NCBI GenBank assembly: GCA_900758075.1
Contig: CAAEQF010000073.1
Span: 1 to 7,895 of the forward strand
DNA: 7,895 nt
Reading direction: 5' to 3'
From: Coriobacteriia bacterium
GTDB lineage: Bacteria; Actinomycetota; Coriobacteriia; Coriobacteriales; QAMH01
Position numbers and translations under genes: made by a program. The notes under the pieces are model-generated. The model did not search any database. It saw only the letters and a list, made by a program, of their open reading frames with translations, and had not been told where the DNA came from. Positions 1 to 6,509 of the stretch are shown here, in pieces (positions within the stretch are counted from its first letter, which is position 1; every line of letters begins with the position of its first letter).

Positions 1-1192
1 ACAACGCGTCGGAGCTGGAGTTGAGGGCGGTCTCGCAGGAGTCCTGGATGACGCCGATGATCAGGCCGACGGCCACGACCTGCATCGCGATGTCGTTGCC
101 GATGCCGAACAGCGAGCAGGCGAGCGGGATGAGCAGCAGCGACCCGCCGGCGACGCCGGAAGCGCCACATGCGCCGATGGCTGCGAGGACCGACAGGATA
201 ACTGCCGTCGGGAAGTCGACGCTGATGCCCAGCAGGTGGCACGTCGCCATGGTCATGACGGAGATGGTCACGGCAGCGCCGGCCATGTTGATGGTCGCGC
301 CGAGCGGGATGGAGACGGAGTAGTTGTCGCGGTTCAGGCCAAGGTCGTGGCAGAGCTTCAAGTTGACCGGGATGTTAGCAGCGGAGCTGCGGGTGAAGAA
401 CGCCGTGATGCCCGAATCTTTCAGGCAACGCAGAACCAGCGGGTAGGGGTTGCGGCGGATGCACACCCAGACGATGATCGGGTTGATGACCAGCGCAATG
501 AAGAACATGACGCAGACGAGCAGCAAGATGAGCGCACCGTAGGTGGTGAAGATCTCGAGGCCGCTCGTGGAGACCGCGGTGTAGACGAGGCCGAGGATGC
601 CGAACGGAGCCAGGCTGATGACCCAGCGCACGATCTTCGTCATGGCCTGCGCGACGTTCTCGAACACGGACTTAGTGGCCTGCTTGGCGGCACGCAAGGC
701 GATGCCGAGGACGATGGCCCACGCCAGGATGCCGATGTAGTTGGCGTTCATGAGCGCGTCGACCGGGTTGGAGAAGATGTTCTTCACGAGGGTGACCAAA
801 ACGGCGCCGATGCCCTCGGGTGCGGCGGTGACCTCCTCGGGCGGGTCGGCAAGCGTGATGTCGATGGGGAAGATGAAGCTCGTCGCCACGGCGATGAAGG
901 CAGCCAGGAACGTCGAGATGATGTAGAGGACGATGACGGTCTTCATGGAACCTGCGGTCTTGGCGTTTGCCAGGGCGGAGGTTACCAGGAAGAAGACGAG
1001 GATCGGAGCGACCGCCTTCAGGGCGCTGACGAACAGCGTGCCGAGCAGGCCGATGAAGATGCCGAGGCCGGCATCTCCTCCGAGGATATCGGGGGCGCTA
1101 CCCGCGAGGATGCCCAAAATGGCACCGATGACCATGCCGATGACGATTCGCCAGATAAGGCTAATGTCATTCCATTTCTTCAGAACGTTCAT
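1..1192 (-). CDS. sstT: Serine/threonine:Na+ symporter SstT (3' end cut by window edge)
   Basis: This is an inner-membrane secondary transporter of the dicarboxylate/amino acid:cation symporter family, importing L-serine and L-threonine with sodium. It starts at ATG 1190-1192 on the minus strand with GGGGAG a few bases upstream. 397 codons are visible and no stop is reached; SstT proteins are usually a little over 400 residues, so only a short C-terminal piece is missing. Hydrophobic membrane segments run throughout. Family signatures are clear: the start resembles SstT (WNDISLIWRIVIG), NPVDALMNANYIGILAW lies in the middle, the serine-rich hairpin motif TRSSAANIPVN is near residue 268, the substrate/Na+ motif GATINMAGA near 298, and IQDSCETALNSSSDAL near the visible end. 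SstT is more specific than the glutamate or dicarboxylate members because it shows TRSSAANIPVN and NPYPLVLRCL. It stands alone, divergent from the ygbA-like gene. The identification is secure; substrate is inferred from family. Confidence 0.95.
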   Translation of the reverse strand, partial: MNVLKKWNDISLIWRIVIGMVIGAILGILAGSAPDILGGDAGLGIFIGLLGTLFVSALKAVAPILVFFLVTSALANAKTAGSMKTVIVLYIISTFLAAFIAVATSFIFPIDITLADPPEEVTAAPEGIGAVLVTLVKNIFSNPVDALMNANYIGILAWAIVLGIALRAAKQATKSVFENVAQAMTKIVRWVISLAPFGILGLVYTAVSTSGLEIFTTYGALILLLVCVMFFIALVINPIIVWVCIRRNPYPLVLRCLKDSGITAFFTRSSAANIPVNLKLCHDLGLNRDNYSVSIPLGATINMAGAAVTISVMTMATCHLLGISVDFPTAVILSVLAAIGACGASGVAGGSLLLIPLACSLFGIGNDIAMQVVAVGLIIGVIQDSCETALNSSSDAL

Positions 1193-1265
1193 GTGAAACT
1201 CCCCATAATTGGTGTTGAGCGGCCCCTCGAGGTACATGAGCGGCCTGTACACAGATACGGGCGTG

Positions 1266-1271
1266 ATAATA
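1266..1271 (-). promoter_or_regulatory. Possible -10 element for sstT
   Basis: The minus strand reads TATTAT here, about 75 bases before the sstT start, in an AT-richer patch (about 1260-1345) of an otherwise GC-rich intergenic region. No good -35 hexamer is seen 16-18 bases upstream, so this rests on the -10 match and the location alone. Confidence 0.25.
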
Positions 1272-1308
1272 AACCACAATCACCAGAAAATATCCATAGA
1301 TTGCGGCG

Positions 1309-1337
1309 ACCAATGGTGTGAACGTACCAAATTGGTA
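1309..1337. promoter_or_regulatory. Two odd-centred palindromes between sstT and ygbA
   Basis: ACCA-A-TGGT lies at 1309-1317 and the longer perfect palindrome TACCAA-A-TTGGTA at 1325-1337. Their centres are 18 bp apart, both share the ACCA/TGGT arms, and both lie in the region between divergent genes. This geometry fits an operator for a dimeric regulator of one or both neighbours. It does not match any operator consensus I know. The shorter palindrome could be chance. Confidence 0.3.
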
Positions 1338-1479
1338 GGTTTTCGATGCGTACAGCTCGGCACGGTTGCGCGGACGCCGGTGCTCTGGCACGGCGGCGCG
1401 GGGGAGCCATTGGGGGGATTGCCCGCGCGACGTCGAGGGGTCTGTTGCGTTCCCAACGCCGTGCTCGCCCGTTTTCGCG

Positions 1480-1485
1480 TATGGT
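1480..1485 (+). promoter_or_regulatory. Possible -10 of a leaderless ygbA transcript
   Basis: TATGGT ends seven bases before the ATG at 1493. That is the spacing expected if transcription starts on the A of the start codon. No Shine-Dalgarno sequence precedes this ATG, which fits a leaderless mRNA, common in actinobacteria. No convincing -35 is present, so this is a modest inference. Confidence 0.3.
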
Positions 1486-1492
1486 TGCACGC

Positions 1493-1867
1493 ATGGAAAC
1501 TGTGAACGACATACCGGAGCTGCCCCAGGACTCGCCCCATGCCGCGCGCAAACGCGTCCGTGACAAGCGCACCGTCTCGCAGATGATCAGCATCTACTGC
1601 CGCGGAAAGCACAAGGACGTGCCACATGACCACGTCGCGCACTGCGGTGAGCGCATCTGCGCGGAGTGCGCCGCCCTCGACGCATACGCGCTGCTGCGTA
1701 CCGATCGATGCGCGCGTATGGAGGTCAAGGTCTCGTGCGACCGCTGCCCCGTGCACTGCTACACGCCCGACGAGCTCGAAAAGATTCGCGAAATCATGCG
1801 CTATTCCGGTCCGCGCATGATGTTTCGCCATCCTATCGCCGCGCTGCGCCACCTTACGGGGAAGTAG
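1493..1867 (+). CDS. ygbA: YgbA-family protein (nitrous oxide-stimulated promoter family)
   Basis: A 124-residue soluble protein of the YgbA family (Pfam YgbA_NO). In E. coli the gene is under the NO-sensing repressor NsrR and is linked to nitrosative stress; the biochemical role is not well settled. Family landmarks are the basic start of the domain (RDKRTVSQMISIYCRG, residues 23-38), CAEC at 56-59, the cluster SCDRCPVHCY at 81-90, and the C-terminal RYSGPRMMFRHPIAALRHL at 103-121. Eight cysteines (36, 51, 56, 59, 73, 82, 85, 89) with several histidines suggest a bound metal or Fe-S centre, which is inference. The frame is open back to ATG 1346, but that extension is Arg/Ala-rich and looks like translated intergenic DNA. 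ATG 1481 is also possible; 1493 is preferred because of the leaderless-type TATGGT just upstream. It stands alone, divergent from sstT, with a palindrome array beginning 23 bases after its stop. Confidence 0.85.
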   Translation: METVNDIPELPQDSPHAARKRVRDKRTVSQMISIYCRGKHKDVPHDHVAHCGERICAECAALDAYALLRTDRCARMEVKVSCDRCPVHCYTPDELEKIREIMRYSGPRMMFRHPIAALRHLTGK

Positions 1868-1890
1868 CGCCCGCCTTCCCTCATCTCCTG

Positions 1891-2010
1891 CGCGGGAAAC
1901 GTGGCAGTGCCACGCATCTGCTGCAGAACGCGCGGGAACCGTGGCAGTGCCACGCATCTGGCGCACGAGACGTGGGAACCGTGGCAGTGCCACGCATCCC
2001 GCGCACGCTG
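1891..2010 (+). repeat. Three tandem 40-bp units carrying a 15-bp palindrome
   Basis: The perfect odd-centred palindrome CGTGGCAGTGCCACG occurs at 1900-1914, 1940-1954 and 1980-1994, so the period is exactly 40 bp. Each copy is preceded by a conserved GGGAAA or GGGAAC and followed by CATCT or CATCC. The remaining 11 or so bases of each unit differ. As RNA or single-stranded DNA each copy can fold as CGTGGC-AGT-GCCACG. The array fills the first part of the 331-bp gap between ygbA and the next gene. Related copies occur at 6510-6604 on the other strand. It is not a CRISPR array, because the variable parts are far too short. A protein-binding array, a REP-like dispersed element or an mRNA 3' structure are all possible. 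Confidence 0.85.
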
Positions 2011-2094
2011 CGCGTTTCGCGCCCCAGCGCGGCGCGTACCGCGACCGTTCGCCGTTGTGTGGAGAGATTGTGCAGATAAATCCGACTAAAACGG

Positions 2095-2123
2095 TTGTAT
2101 ATGCTCTCCGCTCGTCCTAGTAT
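2095..2123 (+). promoter_or_regulatory. Weak candidate promoter for the unknown gene-cstA operon
   Basis: TTGTAT (2095-2100) and TAGTAT (2118-2123) are separated by 17 bp in the only AT-richer part (about 2060-2155) of the gap between ygbA and the next gene. Both hexamers are poor matches to the sigma-70 consensus. The location, 75 to 100 bases before the GTG start, is the main support. The rest of the gap, apart from the repeat array, shows nothing I can identify. Confidence 0.25.
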
Positions 2124-2182
2124 TCCTGCATTCACGTAGGGCTATCTATTGTTCCGTGTGAACGTGGCGGAAGCGATTCGAC

Positions 2183-2190
2183 GGGAGGAG
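2183..2190 (+). promoter_or_regulatory. Ribosome binding site fixing the GTG start at 2199
   Basis: GGGAGGAG lies eight bases before GTG 2199. No ATG in the same frame near this position has a comparable site, so it decides the start of the unknown gene. Confidence 0.75.
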
Positions 2191-2198
2191 TTCAGGCG

Positions 2199-2753
2199 GT
2201 GCCCTTCGCTCCGAAAGAGCTGATAGTCAAAAGGCTCGTCGCCGCGCACGAGGCGTGGTACGACGTGTTCACAGATTACGAGTTCGCAGGTCGCACGTTC
2301 GACGCGTACTGCGAGTTCCACTCCCACGGCGAGAAGTACGTCTTGGTGAAGCGCGCCAAGCTGTGGGAGGTCAATGCCCACGAGTACCTCTTCATCGACG
2401 CGCTCGACCACCTCGACGCGGGCACGCTCGATTCCTACGTCGAGTTCATGGAGACGAGGGCGCTCGAGAAGGTCGACCCCGTTCCCAACCACATGCAAAG
2501 CTCCCTCTCTCTCGTCATCGTCGCAGATCGCGTGGACGACGAGGTAAAGCGAGCTTGCCGCAAGACCAGGTTCCGGAAGAACTTCGCGCTCGGCATACGC
2601 GGGTGGGCGGACCTGAGGCTTGCGGTCGTCGACATTGCCGGGCACGACGTCGTCACGAACGGCGCCGGCAAGGAGATGAAGGCATCGCTCGAGGCAAACG
2701 CCCGTGCTGACGAGGAGGCAGACGGGCACAAGGAGAAAGGTTCTATCGAATGA
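2199..2753 (+). CDS. Uncharacterised 184-residue protein, translationally coupled to cstA
   Basis: I do not recognise this family with confidence. The start is GTG 2199, supported by GGGAGGAG at 2183-2190 with an eight-base spacer. The product looks cytosolic: no signal peptide and no membrane-length hydrophobic segment. It reads as a compact mixed alpha/beta domain, with an aromatic N-terminal part (AWYDVF, YEFAGRTFDAYCEFHSHGEKYVLV, taken in pieces at about residues 19-51), a central acidic helix-like stretch (FIDALDHLDAGTLDSYVEF, about 65-83), two short beta-like stretches (SLSLVIVADRV and DLRLAVVDIAG), and a charged tail from about residue 166. The stop overlaps the cstA start as ATGA, so the two are almost certainly co-transcribed and translationally coupled. 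That suggests an accessory or regulatory role for CstA, which is inference. Codon use matches its neighbours, so it is a real gene and not recently acquired. Confidence 0.8.
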   Translation: MPFAPKELIVKRLVAAHEAWYDVFTDYEFAGRTFDAYCEFHSHGEKYVLVKRAKLWEVNAHEYLFIDALDHLDAGTLDSYVEFMETRALEKVDPVPNHMQSSLSLVIVADRVDDEVKRACRKTRFRKNFALGIRGWADLRLAVVDIAGHDVVTNGAGKEMKASLEANARADEEADGHKEKGSIE

Positions 2754-4538
2754 ACGCAATGGTTTTGCTCATTGTTGCTGTGGTCATTCTCGTAGCGGGC
2801 TATGTCCTCTACGGTGGATGGCTTGCCAAGCAGTGGGGAGTCGATCCCAACCGACCGACCCCCCGCGCATGAGCTTGAAGATGGCGTGGACTACGTCCCG
2901 GCGCCTCCGTATGTCGTCTTGGGGCATCACTTCTCTTCCATCGCTGGTGCTGGCCCCATTAACGGCCCCATCCAAGCTGCCGTGTTCGGCTGGGTCCCCG
3001 TCGTGCTGTGGGTCCTCATCGGCGGCATCTTCTTTGGCGCCGTGCATGACTTCGGTTCGCTGTTCGCGTCGATTCGCCACAAGGGCAAGACGCTCGCCTC
3101 TGTCGTTGCCGAAAACATCGACGGCAGCGCCAAGCGCCTCTTCTGCATATTCGCGTATCTCGTCCTCGTCCTCGTCGTCGCGGCTTTTGCCTCGATCGTC
3201 GCGAACACCTTCGCGTCGACCGCCGCAAAGCCCAGCGTCGCCAACGAGCAGACGGCGTCCATCTCGGTTCTGTTCGTGCTTGCCGCCATCATCTGGGGCC
3301 TGGCCACGCGTGGCCGCAAGCTCCCCGCGGTGCTCAACATCGGCCTTGCGATCGTCGTGATCGTCGTCGTTGTCGCCATTGGCTTCAACTTCCACCCGCT
3401 GCATCTCGGCTATACCGAGTGGATGATCATCCTCGGCATCTACATCCTCATCGCGTCGGTTGCTCCGGTGTGGATCTTGCTCCAGCCGCGTGACTACCTG
3501 TCAAGCTACCTGCTGTACGGCATGATCATTCTCGCTGTGGTCGGCATCATAGGCGCGGGCATCGCCGGCGCTGCCTCCGACTTGCAGATCCCCGCGTTCA
3601 CCGGCTTCTTTGCCTCCACGGCGGCGGTCGACCCGACGACGGGGCAGGCGATCATGAAAGACGGCGTTGCCGTGGTGAACAAGGCGGCACAGGGCGGCTT
3701 CCTCTTCCCGGCGCTGTTCGTCACCATCGCCTGCGGTGCCATCTCTGGCTTCCATAGCCTCGTCGCCTCCGGCACGACCTCCAAGCAGATCGACAAGGAG
3801 GGTCAGGCTCAGCCCATCGGCTACGGCTCCATGCTCATCGAGTGCCTGCTCGCCATCATCTCGCTGTGCGCGGTCGGCTTCGTTTGGGCGCAGTACAAGT
3901 CCGGCGGCTACGCGTCCCCCACGCAGGTCTTTGCCGACGGCCTGTCGCAGATGCTCGCGGCAATCCCCGGCCTGGCCAATACGCAGGAGATTGCCTATGC
4001 GCTCCTCATCCTGGCGGTCTCGGTCTTCTGCCTGACCTCGCTCGACACGGCGACCCGCCTGGCGCGTTACATGTTCCAGGAGTTCTGGGTGCCCGAGGGC
4101 ATCAAGAGGAAAGAGGACCTACCCGGCTACGCGAAGGTGCTCGCCAACCCCTGGGTTGCCACGATTATCACCGTCGTGCTCGGCGTGGCTCTTGGCCTCA
4201 CGGGTTACACGCTGATCTGGCCGCTGTTCGGCGCGGCAAACCAGCTGCTCGCCGCGCTCGCGCTGCTCACAGTCTGCGCTTGGCTCGGCAACGCGGGCAA
4301 GAACAACAAGATGTTCTACGTCCCCATGGTATTCATGCTCGCTGTCACGCTCACGTCGCTGTGCATCACGATCTACCAGAAGGTCCTGGCGATTGCGGCG
4401 GGCACGGCGCTGTTCGCGTCGGTTCTCCAGCTCGTCATCGGCGTGCTGCTCATCGTGCTCGCCATCGTGCTCGCGGTGAAGGGCGCAAAGACGCTCATCA
4501 GGCTCCACAAGGAGAAGAAGGAGCCGGCAGCGCAGTAA
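2750..4538 (+). CDS. cstA: Carbon starvation protein CstA, with a one-base frameshift near the N-terminus
   Basis: CstA family members are multi-span inner-membrane transporters implicated in peptide and pyruvate uptake during carbon limitation. The natural start is ATG 2750, overlapping the previous stop (ATGA), with AAGGAGAAAGG at 2730-2740. This frame encodes membrane segment 1 (about residues 4-25) and the conserved WGVDPNRPTP, then hits TGA at 2870. The rest of the protein continues in the +1 frame from AHELEDGVDYVP, exactly where other CstA proteins continue after RPTP. Dropping one C from the run at 2859-2864 gives a continuous protein of about 595 residues, the usual size of Gram-positive CstA. 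Key motifs are GHHFSSIAGAGPINGP (58-73), SLVASGTTSKQI (about 335), LDTATRLARYMFQEF (about 431) and WPLFGAANQLLA (about 490). The downstream frame alone, from ATG 2802, would lack segment 1. No YbdD-like partner follows; the transcript ends at the 4594 terminator. Confidence 0.9.
2859..2864 (+). other. cstA: C6 homopolymer at the cstA frame break
   Basis: Six C residues follow CGA CCG A. Five would keep the frame (Thr-Pro-Ala-His-Glu-Leu); six produce Thr-Pro-Arg-Ala-stop. The position is pinned because sequence on both sides matches CstA. It could be a sequencing or assembly error, a true inactivating insertion, a phase-variable tract, or a site for +1 ribosomal slippage on CCC-C. The sequence alone cannot separate these. 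Confidence 0.85.
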
Positions 4539-4553
4539 GTTCGGGCCCTTTCT

Positions 4554-4577
4554 GCGCTTGCGGTGTTTCGCAAGCGT
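4554..4577 (+). other. Perfect 8-bp hairpin after cstA
   Basis: CGCTTGCG (4555-4562) pairs with CGCAAGCG (4569-4576) around a GTGTTT loop, extended by a G-T pair. It begins about 16 bases after the cstA stop and has no T-run, so it is not itself an intrinsic terminator. It may protect the 3' end of the message or help the terminator that follows. Confidence 0.6.
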
Positions 4578-4593
4578 CCAGTCCTGCAATACG

Positions 4594-4629
4594 AAAAGGC
4601 TCCACCGGTCTGACCGGCGGAGCCTTTTT
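4594..4629 (+). terminator. Bidirectional intrinsic terminator between cstA and the hydrolase gene
   Basis: GGCTCC pairs with GGAGCC, continuing after an A/C mismatch as CCGGT with ACCGG around a CTG loop. A run of four A precedes the stem and five T follow it, so both strands end in a U-tract. This suits the convergent arrangement: it can stop cstA transcription on the plus strand and hydrolase transcription on the minus strand. Confidence 0.9.
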
Positions 4630-4691
4630 CATGTGCTGTATCAAGCTCGTGCGCTTGCGATGGCGCTGGGAGGCAGAATTGCTGCGGAGAC

Positions 4692-5561
4692 CTACAGCCC
4701 CATGCTCGGGCGCGGGCTGCCGCCCCTACCGCCCATACCACCGAATCCGCCCATGCCGCTCGGGACGTTGAGGTCCCCGTTCATGCCGGACTCATCTGCC
4801 AGGTCGGTTTCCTCGTCGAGGAAGTTCACGATTACCTTGACGGCGTACTTGAAGATGCCGCCCTCGAAGCCGTGCTTACCGCCTCCGATTAGCTCGAGGC
4901 TGGCGTGCGGGTACGTGCGCACCGCCTTGACCGAATAGCCGGACGGGACCGCTGTGTCGGCAGAACCGTGCAGGATAAGGACCGGGCCGCGGTAGTTGGC
5001 GATGACGTTGTAGAAGTCAAAGCCGTAGAGCTCTTCGAGGTAGGGTCGCCCGACGGGTACGGCAAGCTCGTAGATGTCGGTGAATTTGAGCGGGTCGGGG
5101 AATGCCGCCCTGATTTCCTCGGGGAGGTTGAATGCAGGGTAGAGGAGGATGAGCCCCTTGATCAGGCCTGCCTCCTGCGATGCGACGAGCGACGTCACGG
5201 CGCCGCCCTGGCTCGCGCCCATCAGAAAGATGTTGTTCGCGTCGACATAGGGCAGGCGCGCGATGTGGTGGAACACGGCATCGAGGTCCGCCTGCTCGGA
5301 AAAAACGGTCATCTTGAGCGGATCGCCATCGCTTTTCGACTCGTATCCGCCGCAGAAGTCGAAACAGTAGACGACGTATCCGCGCCGCGCGAATTCGGCT
5401 GCGTACTTGTCGCCGCTTTCGTGGTTCGAACTCATGCCGTGCGAGTAGATGATGGTGGGGTAGCGTTTGGTCCCGTTTTCGCCGCGCGGAATGTAGACGA
5501 CGCCGAAGATGTTCTTGCCGTCGCGCTCGACGTTGAGCTGAATCTTATCGAAATCCGGCAT
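4692..5561 (-). CDS. Alpha/beta-hydrolase (serine esterase-like) with a Gly/Met-rich tail
   Basis: A 289-residue alpha/beta-hydrolase, probably a cytosolic esterase or peptidase-like enzyme acting on a small substrate; no signal peptide is present. The fold is visible in order: strand and oxyanion-region motif IIYSHGMSSNHES (37-49), the nucleophile elbow GASQGG with Ser117, the acid motif LHGSADTAVP with Asp202, and GGGKHGFEG with the catalytic His230. It resembles the bacterial feruloyl/cinnamoyl-esterase-like hydrolases (S9-related), but the exact substrate cannot be told. The core ends near residue 250. It is followed by an acidic linker and a low-complexity tail (GMGGFGGMGGRGG at 269-281), unusual for this family. 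The start at 5561 has GGAAAGGGG upstream. It lies 90 bases downstream of the amidohydrolase gene on the same strand with no clear terminator between, so the two may be co-transcribed. Confidence 0.9.
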   Translation of the reverse strand: MPDFDKIQLNVERDGKNIFGVVYIPRGENGTKRYPTIIYSHGMSSNHESGDKYAAEFARRGYVVYCFDFCGGYESKSDGDPLKMTVFSEQADLDAVFHHIARLPYVDANNIFLMGASQGGAVTSLVASQEAGLIKGLILLYPAFNLPEEIRAAFPDPLKFTDIYELAVPVGRPYLEELYGFDFYNVIANYRGPVLILHGSADTAVPSGYSVKAVRTYPHASLELIGGGKHGFEGGIFKYAVKVIVNFLDEETDLADESGMNGDLNVPSGMGGFGGMGGRGGSPRPSMGL

Positions 5562-5594
5562 GAGGCGCCCCTTTCCGTCAAATCGTCAGGTTTT

Positions 5595-5623
5595 ACCATA
5601 GCGCAACGAGCTGGCCGTTTGAG
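5595..5623 (-). promoter_or_regulatory. Weak possible promoter in front of the hydrolase gene
   Basis: On the minus strand TATGGT (5595-5600) lies 17 bp from CTCAAA (5618-5623), within the 90-bp gap between the two minus-strand genes. The -35 is poor. If real, it would allow expression of the hydrolase independent of the upstream amidohydrolase. Confidence 0.2.
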
Positions 5624-5651
5624 CGACAGTTCCGTGTCAGCTCAGCGAAAC

Positions 5652-6455
5652 TCAGCTTACCGAAACCCCGGCAAAGCGCTCGGCGTTCGCGCACAGCAGC
5701 TTTTCGAGTTCGGCAGGAGAAAAGCCGAGGTCGCGGAAGGCGTCGAGTTCGGCGGCGGGGTCCCACAGCGGGAAGTCCGAGCCGAACATCACGTGGTCGA
5801 CGCCCCACATGTCGATGAGCTCCCTGGAACGGCGCGCGCCGAGCAGCATCACGCTTGACGAGGTGTCGATGAACAGGCGCTCTGGGTTGGGCGCGTCGTG
5901 AAGGCAGTCGTAGCCCTGTTCGAAGATGGTCCAGCCGCCGTAGTGCGCCGCGTCCACGACGAGGTTGGGGAACGCCTCGAGCACCCGCCTCAGGCGGCGG
6001 GGATGCGAGTAGTCGTAGCGGTAGTCGCCCGTGTGGATGACGACGGGGAAGCGCCCCTCGATGATTTCGTAGAAGCTCATGAGACGCGGGTCGTCGATGT
6101 TCACGCGCTGCGAGTCAGGGTGGAGCTTGAAGCCGTGCAGCCCGAGGGAGGCCGCGCGCTCCACTTCGGACTCCATGTCCTCGAAGTCGGGGTGCATGGC
6201 GCCGAACCCGATGAACTCGGGGTGCGCGTCGCATTGCGCGGCGATGAAGTCGTTGATGTGTGGAACTGAATGCGCCGACGTGGCGACCGAGTGGACGATG
6301 AAGTGGGTGAGGTCAGAGTTTCTCTCGGTTTCCAGAAGCGCGTCGACGAATCCCGAGCAGTGCGCGGAGATCATGTAGAGCTCGGAGATTGCGTGTGCGG
6401 CCTGCGCGGCGATCTTGTCGGGGTAGATGTGGGCGTGTGCGTCGATGATGGGCAT
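5652..6455 (-). CDS. Amidohydrolase family protein (Amidohydro_2, TIM barrel)
   Basis: A 267-residue metal-dependent hydrolase or decarboxylase-like protein of the Amidohydro_2 family (the group that includes ACMSD and o-pyrocatechuate-type decarboxylases). The metal-binding pattern is intact: DAHAH at 5-9 (His7, His9), the strand GFKLHPD at 108-114, IHTGD at 140-144 with His141, AAHYGG at 169-174 with His171, and MFGSDFP at 223-229 with Asp227. The length is at the short end for the family but includes both ends of the barrel. The start ATG 6455 is followed directly by the first strand and metal motif, as expected, and AAAGGACGG lies upstream. The substrate cannot be deduced. It is first in a probable two-gene unit with the alpha/beta-hydrolase, and its promoter region contains the second palindrome array. 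Confidence 0.9.
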   Translation of the reverse strand: MPIIDAHAHIYPDKIAAQAAHAISELYMISAHCSGFVDALLETERNSDLTHFIVHSVATSAHSVPHINDFIAAQCDAHPEFIGFGAMHPDFEDMESEVERAASLGLHGFKLHPDSQRVNIDDPRLMSFYEIIEGRFPVVIHTGDYRYDYSHPRRLRRVLEAFPNLVVDAAHYGGWTIFEQGYDCLHDAPNPERLFIDTSSSVMLLGARRSRELIDMWGVDHVMFGSDFPLWDPAAELDAFRDLGFSPAELEKLLCANAERFAGVSVS

Positions 6456-6509
6456 GGTGGTTTTCCGTCCTTTCGGCTATCAGTCTAGTCCTTTGCGCAT
6501 CGCCCCACC

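Noticed and set aside
236..1321. Long plus-strand open frame over sstT
   Set aside because: It is antisense to a clear SstT gene, and its translation is rich in Asp, Glu, Arg and Gly, as expected for the complement of a GC-rich membrane protein gene.
1396..1428. GCGCGGG/CCCGCGC inverted repeat upstream of ygbA
   Set aside because: The 19-base loop and the GC-rich surroundings make a chance match likely; no T-run for a terminator.
1346..1492. N-terminal extension of the YgbA-like protein
   Set aside because: Arg/Ala/Gly-rich translation without family similarity; only a weak ribosome binding site.
1891..2010. CRISPR-like array of repeats and spacers
   Set aside because: Only three units, with about 11 variable bases between conserved blocks, far shorter than any spacer. 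There are no cas genes, and a second array occurs in inverted orientation.
2802..4538. cstA starting at ATG 2802 as an intact gene
   Set aside because: The first 21 residues do not resemble CstA, there is no ribosome binding site, and membrane segment 1 would be missing. The true N-terminus is encoded from 2750 in another frame.
3842..4771. 309-residue plus-strand frame overlapping cstA and the terminator
   Set aside because: Out of frame with cstA, dominated by Arg, His, Ala and Pro, and crosses a strong terminator. It is a shadow of the GC-rich coding sequence.
4905..5858. 317-residue plus-strand frame over the two hydrolase genes
   Set aside because: Antisense to two genes with intact catalytic motifs; its valine- and acid-rich translation is a complement artefact.
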